Source: Deltaproteobacteria bacterium (GTDB taxonomy: Bacteria > Desulfobacterota > SM23-61). Taken from it: 5,536 nucleotides of DNA. Location of the stretch: positions 1 through 5,536 of the forward strand of contig JAOUFX010000261.1 of the NCBI GenBank assembly GCA_029857975.1. The letters are read 5' to 3'. Shown in pieces: positions 1-4,470 of this stretch (positions within the stretch are counted from its first letter, which is position 1; every line of letters starts with the position of its first letter). The notes beneath the pieces were generated by a model, which saw nothing but the letters and a program-made list of their open reading frames with translations, had not been told where the DNA came from and searched no databases. The translations under genes and the position numbers were made by a program.

Positions 1-277
1 AATCGATCCGCCCTTCTTCCGAGTCTTTCCTCAGGGAAGGGCTGTTCTGGAAGCTGATGCAACGGAAGGAAGATTCAAGGCCTTCCTTGGCCAGGGGATG
101 CTCGGCCAGGAGATAGCCATTGATAACTTCAACGTTCTGGTAATATTCGAAATCATCTGCCAATGCCTGGAGCAAGGTTTGGGGCTGGCCGGAAGCGATA
201 GAGAAAAAGATCCGGTCGCCTGGCCGAATCGCTTCCCGTAAAGCTTCGCGGGCGCTGCATCTTTTAGCTTTTTTCAA
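1..277 (-). CDS. Acetyl-CoA hydrolase/transferase family protein (4-hydroxybutyrate CoA-transferase-like), N-terminal part, cut by window edge
   Basis: This is the first 92 codons of a minus-strand gene that continues past position 1. The translation fits the N-terminal domain of the acetyl-CoA hydrolase/CoA-transferase superfamily, which moves CoA between acyl-CoAs and carboxylic acids in the cytoplasm. Seen: a helix with S-A-R-E-A-L-R-E-A-I, then R-P-G-D-R-I-F-F-S-I-A-S-G-Q-P-Q at 18-33 (the family's 'sGDrv..g...ePqaLl' segment), a V-E-V-I strand near 49-52, and F-R-x-I-S-F-Q...S-E-E-G-R-I-D at 71-92, resembling the family's 'FR....n.R.a...GRaD'. The catalytic glutamate lies beyond the edge, so substrate cannot be named. 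No ATG exists in frame downstream of the TGA at 404-406. I chose TTG at 275-277 because AAAGG lies 8 bases upstream. The start is uncertain because the frame stays open back to that TGA. The next gene on this strand (404-496) is in the same frame. Confidence 0.8.
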   Translation of the reverse strand, partial: MKKAKRCSAREALREAIRPGDRIFFSIASGQPQTLLQALADDFEYYQNVEVINGYLLAEHPLAKEGLESSFRCISFQNSPSLRKDSEEGRID

Positions 278-403
278 CTTCCATACCTTTCTCTTGATTG
301 AAACGGTGTATTGGAGTTTTTCCGCAGGACTCCTACAAACTTCATGTTCCTCACTTCCCTCAAAAATGTTACCCCATTTGTGGGAACATTGCAAATTACG
401 TCT

Positions 404-496
404 TCACTGCTCACCCATGCAGCACTTTTTGGATTGCAACCCGCTTCCGCAAGGCGGTTTTCCCTCACGGGAGTGGGCGGAGAATTCATCTTTCAT
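404..496 (-). CDS. Very short SEC-C motif (zinc-binding) reading frame, possibly a remnant or an N-terminal piece of the CoA-transferase gene
   Basis: This is a 30-codon frame beginning ATG at 494-496, with TGAGGA 7 bases upstream as a good ribosome binding site, and ending TGA at 404-406. Residues 13-28 read K-P-P-C-G-S-G-L-Q-S-K-K-C-C-M-G. This matches the SEC-C metal-binding motif known from the C-terminus of SecA and many small proteins (C-x-C-G-S-G-x5-K-x-C-C), with exact C-x8-C-C spacing. The first cysteine of the usual C-x-C is proline (P14), so only three of four zinc ligands remain. The domain normally binds zinc and often sits at one end of a larger protein; 30 residues alone would be unusually small. 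The frame is the same as that of the downstream CoA-transferase, with no further stop between. It could be a genuine micro-protein, the decayed stump of a SEC-C gene, or an N-terminal extension interrupted by a nonsense or recoded TGA. The motif is clear; the gene status is not. Confidence 0.45.
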   Translation of the reverse strand: MKDEFSAHSREGKPPCGSGLQSKKCCMGEQ

Positions 497-551
497 AGGG
501 TAATCCTCAGAAATTACGAAAGAGCAGCAAGAGGTGTATGCCGGGAAAAAC

Positions 552-588
552 AAAAAAGCACCCCCCAGTTTTAAGCCGAACAGTGCTT
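552..588 (-). terminator. Candidate intrinsic terminator after the patatin gene
   Basis: Read on the minus strand, AAGCAC (583-588) pairs with GTGCTT (556-561) and runs into T6 (552-557). Inside the loop a further three base pairs (GTT/AAC) are possible. The stem is short and the loop long, so this is a moderate candidate. Its place between the patatin stop (702) and the SEC-C/CoA-transferase unit is what one would expect. Confidence 0.4.
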
Positions 589-643
589 ATTCAAGAACTT
601 CCTGCGGTTTCAAAGCAATTCCCTCCGTCTACAGGGCAATGCT

Positions 644-745
644 TTATGTTTTGTTTTTAACGTAGCTCTCTATGGCCTCGATAAAAGCAATGAAATCATC
701 CTCATTGCAGATCGCGCAACAGCCGTTGGAATTCAGGAGATTGAG
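644..745 (-). other. Protein-like open frame without a start codon, overlapping the end of the patatin gene
   Basis: In a frame different from the patatin gene, 33 codons are open between TGA (746-748) and TAA (644-646). The part beyond the patatin stop reads like a natural C-terminus: a C-x-x-C pair just upstream, then acidic N-E-D-D, then the amphipathic stretch F-I-A-F-I-E-A-I-E-S-Y-V-K-N-K-T. There is no ATG, GTG or TTG start, so it is not a gene by itself. It may be the remnant of a gene truncated when the patatin gene moved in, or chance. I do not recognise a family. Confidence 0.2.
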
Positions 746-2105
746 TCAATATCCGCCGGGCGGCGCCACGCAACCGGTCCACGGCTTCCGGCCGGAGGTA
801 TAACGAGGTGGGTAATCCTTTAAAATAGGAACGTTCGGCCTTATCCGGCAAGGCATCGAAATCGACTTCTACCAGATAAAACCGGATATCCGCGCAGGAA
901 TCCGACTCGGAAGATGTTGAGTCTGTTCGGTCCAATTTTTTGGGAGTGGAGCATCTTTGCGAGCGAATCTCTTCTTCCCATTGCTTGAAATATTCTTTCA
1001 CCAGTTCCACGGTTTCAAAGTTATACCGGCTCATGGGAATGTGAGTTGCCGACTTGAGCACTCGCCCGCTTCTGAGAGTTCTTTCCACCTGATCCGGTTG
1101 GGAGTCGGGCTCGGTCTCGGCATTAACTAAAATAAAGACAACTTTACGGGTGTCGGCCCATCCCAAATATTGAAGGGAGGGCCATATGCTTCCTCTGACG
1201 TTCATTTGATCCACAGCGGCTCTTAAGCCGAGATTATCGGCGATCCCGCCGTCGAGAAGATGAATGTAAGGCCTCTTTTGGGCATCCATATAAGATTTTA
1301 AATGGACAGCCTGCTGCAACCGCCGCCGAGAAACGCCAGAACCTGGCAAGGCTTTTTGCGCCCACTCCGGTGCCTGATAGTTACAACTCCCCGCATAATT
1401 ATACAAAGTGATGGGGCTTAAAAGAACGGGTACGGCGGAGGATGCCGCCACGGCTCTGGCCACGGGAAACCGAGATACATCCGAGCAGATGGCATCAAAC
1501 ATCTCCTGGGTGAACGTGAAATAGGTTCCCAGAGTCAGGTCGGTGGCATTGACCAAGATAAGGGGGCCTCCCCGGGCCTCGATATCGCCGAAGGTGCCGC
1601 CGGCGAATAAAAGCTTATCGTAGTACTCCGCGGCCAAGTCGCTGCGGCCGAAATTGGCCGAAAGAAGTCGAAACCAGTTATCCAGAGGAATGGCTTCCTC
1701 AAATAACTCCCTTTGAACATTTCTTTTTAAAAAGCGACTGGGGAAGTCTTCAAAAATACGGCGACCGAAAAGCCCGTAATAAGCAGCGGTAAAACTGCCC
1801 CCTGATACGCTCGATATCGCATCTACTTCCTCCAGCAACGAGTGCTTCCGACCCTCCAGAAAGATTTCCGTTCTGGCCAGTTCTTCCAGCACCCCGAAAG
1901 CCAGCGAAGCGGCTCGGGTTCCCCCACCGGAGAAGGTAAGAAATAATAGCAAACTGTCGGATTTTTTATCCCGGTCCAGGTTCTTCAACCGGTAGCCCTT
2001 ATTGGCCGCACTCTCTTTAAGAAAGGAGTTGGGCGGATAATGGGCACAACCCCCGACGACCAAAGTTCCCACGAAAAAACTTATATATAGAAAAATGAGC
2101 CGCAT
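702..2105 (-). CDS. Patatin-like phospholipase lipoprotein
   Basis: This encodes a 467-residue lipoprotein with a patatin-like serine lipase domain, expected to hydrolyse acyl esters of phospholipids. Residues 1-20 form a lipoprotein signal (charged start, hydrophobic core, V-G-G-C20). The residue after C20 is Ala, not the Asp retention signal, so outer-membrane anchoring is likely. The catalytic parts are complete: oxyanion loop S-G-G-G-T-R (59-64), nucleophile elbow S-V-S101-G-G (first Gly of G-x-S-x-G replaced by Ser), and the dyad Asp in L-D285-G-G. The C-terminal third (about 375-467) is charged and unassigned, with a Ser/Asp-rich stretch near 392-404. The frame is open 31 codons further upstream, but ATG 2103-2105 gives an exact lipoprotein signal and sits two bases after the stop of the upstream gene, so I chose it. 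The only SD-like sequence, AGAAAGG, lies about 18 bases upstream. TTG 2109-2111 is an alternative; translational coupling is likely. Confidence 0.9.
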   Translation of the reverse strand: MRLIFLYISFFVGTLVVGGCAHYPPNSFLKESAANKGYRLKNLDRDKKSDSLLLFLTFSGGGTRAASLAFGVLEELARTEIFLEGRKHSLLEEVDAISSVSGGSFTAAYYGLFGRRIFEDFPSRFLKRNVQRELFEEAIPLDNWFRLLSANFGRSDLAAEYYDKLLFAGGTFGDIEARGGPLILVNATDLTLGTYFTFTQEMFDAICSDVSRFPVARAVAASSAVPVLLSPITLYNYAGSCNYQAPEWAQKALPGSGVSRRRLQQAVHLKSYMDAQKRPYIHLLDGGIADNLGLRAAVDQMNVRGSIWPSLQYLGWADTRKVVFILVNAETEPDSQPDQVERTLRSGRVLKSATHIPMSRYNFETVELVKEYFKQWEEEIRSQRCSTPKKLDRTDSTSSESDSCADIRFYLVEVDFDALPDKAERSYFKGLPTSLYLRPEAVDRLRGAARRILTQSPEFQRLLRDLQ

Positions 2106-2107
2106 TT

Positions 2108-2335
2108 TCAATTTACGGATGAGACCTTTCTTTGCCTGCGAAACCAGGCGTAATAAAAGCCGATTACAAGAGCGAGAATAGGAATGAGAAAGAAACAAGC
2201 CAACCCCAGGATTAGGTTCCCTTCCAGAAAAGAACGGACGCTAAAAAAGCTTATCCCCGCCTGGAGCGCAATTATAACAACGATTGAAAGTCCAAAGAAA
2301 AACGGGTTTTTCAGGAGTAACAAAGGCCCCCGCAT
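2108..2335 (-). CDS. Small two-helix membrane protein of unknown function, coupled to the patatin gene
   Basis: This encodes a 75-residue protein with two clear membrane helices, about 11-32 (F-F-F-G-L-S-I-V-V-I-I-A-L) and 41-65 (L-I-L-G-L-A-C-F-F-L-I-P-I-L-A-L-V-I). They are joined by a short loop containing R34 and E38 and followed by a basic tail R-R-Q-R-K. The positive-inside rule suggests both ends face the cytoplasm. I do not recognise a family. The stop is two bases from the start of the patatin lipoprotein gene, so the two are very likely co-translated and may work together, for example in envelope lipid turnover; that role is inferred from position only. ATG 2333-2335 was chosen because residues then begin directly before the first helix and a candidate -10 lies at 2366-2371. 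A TTG at 2378-2380 would add 15 polar residues. Neither start has a good Shine-Dalgarno sequence. Confidence 0.65.
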   Translation of the reverse strand: MRGPLLLLKNPFFFGLSIVVIIALQAGISFFSVRSFLEGNLILGLACFFLIPILALVIGFYYAWFRRQRKVSSVN

Positions 2336-2365
2336 TGAATTATTTGTTGCATCATTAGCAGAAGA

Positions 2366-2396
2366 TTTATAAGAAATCAAGAGAATCTACAGGCAA
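2366..2396 (-). promoter_or_regulatory. Candidate promoter for the membrane protein/patatin operon
   Basis: On the minus strand TTGCCT (2391-2396) could serve as -35 and TATAAA (2366-2371) as -10, with a 19-base spacer, which is longer than ideal; shifting the -10 by one base gives TTATAA with 18. Transcription would start about 20 bases before ATG 2335. The -35 overlaps the CTACAG/CTGTAG inverted repeat, which would suit repression. Confidence 0.3.
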
Positions 2397-2406
2397 ACAT
2401 CTGTAG
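2387..2406. repeat. Inverted repeat CTACAG-N8-CTGTAG, possible operator
   Basis: There are perfect 6-base arms at 2387-2392 and 2401-2406 with the spacer GCAAACAT. It lies between the divergent transcription units, overlapping the candidate minus-strand -35 and about 17 bases before the candidate plus-strand -35. Dyads of this form are typical of dimeric regulator sites, but no regulator gene is in the window and the arms are short. Confidence 0.35.
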
Positions 2407-2422
2407 GCAAAAAAGTCATTGG

Positions 2423-2452
2423 TTGACAAATATAGGGGCATTGTGGCATAAA
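2423..2452 (+). promoter_or_regulatory. Candidate sigma70-type promoter for the SDR gene
   Basis: TTGACA at 2423-2428 matches the -35 consensus perfectly. After 18 bases, CATAAA at 2447-2452 matches 4 of 6 positions of the -10. The next gene start is about 120 bases further on, leaving a moderately long leader that contains the period-14 repeat. Confidence 0.5.
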
Positions 2453-2487
2453 TTTTTCAGGGAGTGGTAGGACATTGCAAGATAAAA

Positions 2488-2515
2488 AATGGAAAGTGCA
2501 GAATGGAAAATAAAA
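2488..2515. repeat. Two imperfect copies of a 14-base A-rich repeat
   Basis: AATGGAAAGTGCAG (2488-2501) is followed directly by AATGGAAAATAAAA (2502-2515), identical at 9 of 14 positions including the first eight. It lies in the leader of the SDR gene. It looks like simple intergenic repeat DNA; no coding potential beyond a spurious 10-codon frame. Confidence 0.4.
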
Positions 2516-2575
2516 AGGTAATTGGCTGCGGGTAAGAGGCGATAGGCCTCAGGGAAGATTCAAAAGGAGTTAGTG

Positions 2576-3370
2576 GTGTACAATTTGAACGGGCAGGTGG
2601 CCATCGTCACCGGGGCGGGAAGCGGAATCGGCCAGGCTATTACCATGCGCCTGTCCTTGGAAGGAGCGGCCGTCGTGGTCGCTGATGCAAACGTGATGGC
2701 CGCAGAGAAGTTGATTCGGGAGGTCAAGGATCTCGGAAGACGCGGCCTGGCATGGGAGATAGATGTGTCCACCGCCAAAGATGTGGAACAAATGGTTAAG
2801 GGAACGGTGAAAAATTTCGGCCAGATCGACATCCTGGTGAACAATGCCGGCGTCGGAAGTACGGGGTTGATTATCGACCATTCCGAGGAGGATTGGGAAA
2901 AACCCCTGCGGGTTAATCTCAAAGGTACTTTTTTATGCTCGCGCTCCGTGGCTAAAGAGATGATTCCCCGAAAACGGGGGCGGATCGTGAATATTTCTTC
3001 CATTGCGGGAAAATCCGGGGAGGAATTCATCGGCGCCTATTGCGCTTCCAAATTTGGGGTAATCGGTCTGACCCAGGTTTTGGCCAAAGAACTGGGACGC
3101 CACCTCATTACTGTGAACGCCGTCTGCCCGGGATACGTCTGGACCCCCATGTGGGAAAACCTGGCCCTGTGGTTCAAAGAGAATTTTCCCTCCATGGCCG
3201 AATTAAGTCTCCGAGAAGTTTTTGAGAGAAGAGTAAAGGCAGTGACCCCCTTGCGCCGGCCCCAGACGCCGGAAGACATCGCCAACTTAGTGGCTTTCCT
3301 GGTTTCCGATGAAGCCAGAAATATCACTGGCCAGGCGATCAACGTGGATGGTGGGGCGGTGATGCATTGA
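2576..3370 (+). CDS. Short-chain dehydrogenase/reductase (SDR), classical, NAD-type
   Basis: This encodes a 264-residue cytoplasmic oxidoreductase of the classical SDR family, which interconverts alcohols and ketones with NAD(P)H. All hallmarks are present: T-G-A-G-S-G-I-G (12-19) for the nucleotide, D37 at the end of strand 2 favouring NAD over NADP, D63-V, N-N-A-G (89-92), and the tetrad N114, S142, Y155, K159 (Y-C-A-S-K). C-P-G-Y-V-W-T-P-M-W at 184-193 precedes a longer substrate loop than in FabG. This P-G...T-P-M-W form and the G-Q-A-I-N-V-D-G-G end resemble the sorbitol dehydrogenase/acetoin reductase branch; the substrate cannot be fixed. AGGAG (2565-2569) is 6 bases from GTG 2576 and only 3 from the preceding GTG 2573, so I chose 2576. 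The gene appears to be a single transcription unit with its own candidate promoter, flanked downstream by repeats. Confidence 0.92.
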   Translation: MYNLNGQVAIVTGAGSGIGQAITMRLSLEGAAVVVADANVMAAEKLIREVKDLGRRGLAWEIDVSTAKDVEQMVKGTVKNFGQIDILVNNAGVGSTGLIIDHSEEDWEKPLRVNLKGTFLCSRSVAKEMIPRKRGRIVNISSIAGKSGEEFIGAYCASKFGVIGLTQVLAKELGRHLITVNAVCPGYVWTPMWENLALWFKENFPSMAELSLREVFERRVKAVTPLRRPQTPEDIANLVAFLVSDEARNITGQAINVDGGAVMH

Positions 3371-3380
3371 ATACCGCCAG

Positions 3381-3415
3381 GTGCAAGGTGTAAGGTGTAA
3401 GGCGCAAGGCGAAAA
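3381..3415. repeat. Degenerate heptamer tandem repeat (GTGTAAG/GCGCAAG)
   Basis: Successive 7-base units GTGCAAG, GTGTAAG, GTGTAAG, GCGCAAG and a decayed GCGAAAA begin 10 bases after the SDR stop. C/T changes at fixed positions within the unit suggest slippage plus transitions. I know similar arrays between genes in Desulfobacterota genomes; this is from memory, not a search. Confidence 0.7.
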
Positions 3416-3433
3416 GGAAAAAACAAAAAAGAT

Positions 3434-3457
3434 ATTGGACCCAGATGAACGCAGATT
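3434..3457 (+). repeat. Left copy of a 24-base inverted repeat flanking the 3458-3758 segment
   Basis: The sequence starts ATTGGACCCAGATG and contains the unit AACGCAGATT. Its reverse complement recurs at 3759-3782 with 21 of 24 bases matching. The core (A)ACGCAGAT is a unit found in tandem in many environmental genomes, so the pair may be two copies of a simple dispersed repeat rather than transposon ends. Confidence 0.6.
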
Positions 3458-3591
3458 GGCAGGGTTTAAAAAATAAAATTAAAAATTTAAAAGACAGAAA
3501 ATAGGAAGTTGAACAAAAAAGGCCTTAAGATGTAATTTGTTGTTTCCGCGTTTATCTGTACTACTAATGTTCAATTTCTGAAAATTTTATT

Positions 3592-3742
3592 AAATTTGAT
3601 GATTTCGTAAAAAGTCGTCTCTCCCACGGAAGCGGGAGTCCAGAGAAGATGTAAATAGCTAATAATACTGGATTCCTGTTTTCACGGGAATGACCAAAAA
3701 GAGTATTTTCATCCTTTTAACGAGTCCGAGTCCATCATATTT
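3592..3742. mobile_element. MITE/REP-like palindromic element without genes
   Basis: This AT-rich stretch of about 150 bp folds back on itself. Outer ends: AAATTTGATGA (from 3592) faces ATCATATTT (to 3742). Next, TCGTAAAAAG (3605-3614) matches the complement of CTTTTAACGA (3714-3723) at 9 of 10 positions. Inside, GGAGTCCAG (3635-3643) faces CTGGATTCC (3668-3676), 8 of 9. Two small hairpins sit on the arms: CTCCC/GGGAG (3621-3638) and ATTCCTG/CGGGAAT with loop TTTTCA (3672-3691). The right end holds GAGTCC twice in tandem (3722-3733). The pattern matches a non-autonomous palindromic repeat family, similar in form to the ATTCCC-N8-GGGAAT repeats of other proteobacteria. No transposase is visible and target duplications are unclear. 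Confidence 0.6.
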
Positions 3743-3758
3743 TATTTTTATCTATGTT

Positions 3759-3782
3759 TATCTGCGTTAATCTGCGTCCAAT
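3759..3782 (-). repeat. Right copy of the 24-base inverted repeat
   Basis: This is the complement of 3434-3457 with three mismatches. The unit TTAATCTGCGTCC recurs in direct orientation at 3814-3826 (AATCTGCGTCC exact at 3769-3779 and 3816-3826, 47 bases apart), and a related TTTATCTG is at 3551-3558. The repeat unit has therefore multiplied in both orientations here. Confidence 0.6.
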
Positions 3783-3793
3783 AAATTTTGGGT

Positions 3794-3808
3794 CGCGGCT
3801 ATGCCGCG
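3794..3808. repeat. Perfect GC-rich hairpin CGCGGC-TAT-GCCGCG
   Basis: A 6-base-pair stem with a 3-base loop lies 40 bases before porG and between the two direct copies of AATCTGCGTCC. No T run follows, so it is not a normal intrinsic terminator. It may stabilise the porG leader or simply be part of a repeat insertion. Confidence 0.5.
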
Positions 3809-3847
3809 CTGTGTAAATCTGCGTCCCAATGGACAGGAGTTGAAACT

Positions 3848-4417
3848 ATGATCGAGATTCGTATCCATGGCCGGGGAGGGCAGGGGGCCGTGATTGCGTC
3901 TAAATTGTTGGTTACAGCGGCGGCCAAAGAAGGAAAAAAGGTTCAGGCCTTTCCCCTCTTCGGGGCAGAAAGAAGGGGTGCTCCGGTCGCCGCCTTCGCC
4001 CGCGTCGATGAGGAAAAGATCCGTATTCATAGTGAAGTCTACACCCCGGACGGCGTCGTCATCCTTGATCCTGTTCTTTACAAGACCGTAGCTGTTACCG
4101 CCGGGCTCAAAGAAGGCGGATGGATTCTCCTCAACAGCCCCAATCCCCCTTCTTCCTATTCCTTTCCGGCCCATTTTAGGGTGGCTACGGTTGATGCCAG
4201 TAGCATTGCCCTCAAACATAAACTTGGGTCCCGGACAGAACCTATCGTTAACACGGCTATTTTGGGCGCCTTGGCCAAAGTCACCGGGATCATAGGAATT
4301 GAGGCCCTGGCTGAAACGGTGAGGGAAGCGGTCCCGGGGAAAGGAAAGGAAAATGAGGCGGCAGCAAGGGAGGCCTTTGAAAAAGTACAAATTCGAGAGT
4401 TGGGAATTGAGAGTTGA
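3848..4417 (+). CDS. porG: 2-oxoacid:ferredoxin oxidoreductase gamma subunit (pyruvate/2-ketoisovalerate type)
   Basis: This encodes a 189-residue gamma subunit of the thiamine-diphosphate 2-oxoacid:acceptor oxidoreductases, which oxidise a 2-oxoacid and CoA to acyl-CoA and CO2 with ferredoxin as acceptor. Seen: I-H-G-R-G-G-Q-G (6-13), the family's glycine-rich start; F-G-A-E-R-R-G-A-P-V (38-47), its strongest signature; P-D-G-V-V-I-L-D-P (67-75); P-I-V-N-T-A-I-L-G-A-L (132-142); and G-K-G-K-E-N-E-A-A (164-172). Length is normal. ATG 3848 has CAGGAG 8 bases upstream; a longer frame from TTG 3788 is only repeat and hairpin DNA. The last codons (R-E-L-G-I-E-S) and the stop lie within a GAGAGTTG repeat. 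The gene is followed after 53 bases by a GltD-like subunit, so an operon is likely, with delta, alpha and beta subunits expected downstream. The substrate (pyruvate, ketoisovalerate, indolepyruvate, arylglyoxylate) cannot be decided from gamma alone. Confidence 0.88.
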   Translation: MIEIRIHGRGGQGAVIASKLLVTAAAKEGKKVQAFPLFGAERRGAPVAAFARVDEEKIRIHSEVYTPDGVVILDPVLYKTVAVTAGLKEGGWILLNSPNPPSSYSFPAHFRVATVDASSIALKHKLGSRTEPIVNTAILGALAKVTGIIGIEALAETVREAVPGKGKENEAAAREAFEKVQIRELGIES

Positions 4418-4422
4418 GAAAT
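4395..4422. repeat. Imperfect tandem repeat covering the 3' end of porG
   Basis: GAGAGTTG occurs at 4395-4402 and again at 4409-4416, 14 bases apart, in the longer units GAGAGTTGGGAATT and GAGAGTTGAGAAATT. The repeat supplies the last seven residues and the TGA of porG. Such GAGAGTTGAGA-like microrepeats resemble other intergenic simple repeats of this genome type. Confidence 0.5.
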
Positions 4423-4470
4423 TAGGTGGTTTTTAATTTTTCACTCTTCACCGTTGTTAAGGGGGGAGGA

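Noticed and set aside
274..345. Micro-frame of 23 codons on the minus strand (ATG at 343-345) whose TGA overlaps the TTG start of the CoA-transferase
   Set aside because: The TTGA overlap would fit translational coupling, but the peptide resembles nothing known, the GAGGA site is only about 2 bases from the ATG, and the frame conflicts with the SEC-C/CoA-transferase frame.
368..472. Several short hairpins in the CoA-transferase leader (368-387, 438-459, 461-472), considered as a riboswitch
   Set aside because: No conserved core of cobalamin, TPP, SAM, glycine, c-di-GMP, fluoride or T-box elements can be seen, and two of the hairpins lie within the SEC-C frame, where codons explain the sequence.
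2106..2198. Longer patatin start 31 codons upstream
   Set aside because: It would bury the lipoprotein signal inside the protein and overlap the membrane protein gene; ATG 2103-2105 gives a normal signal peptide.
3037..3426. Minus-strand open frame opposite the SDR gene
   Set aside because: It is a shadow of the SDR coding sequence; its N-terminal part only translates the heptamer repeat.
3381..3782. CRISPR array in the repeat-rich gap
   Set aside because: The repeats are either 7-base tandem units without spacers or isolated inverted copies; there are no regular 25-40 base repeats with unique spacers and no cas genes.
3788..3847. Longer porG start at TTG 3788
   Set aside because: The added residues are encoded by the hairpin and the AATCTGCGTCC repeat, and ATG 3848 has a properly spaced CAGGAG.
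3767..4390. 207-codon minus-strand frame opposite porG
   Set aside because: It mirrors the porG coding frame, shows no domain, and porG is a clear family match.
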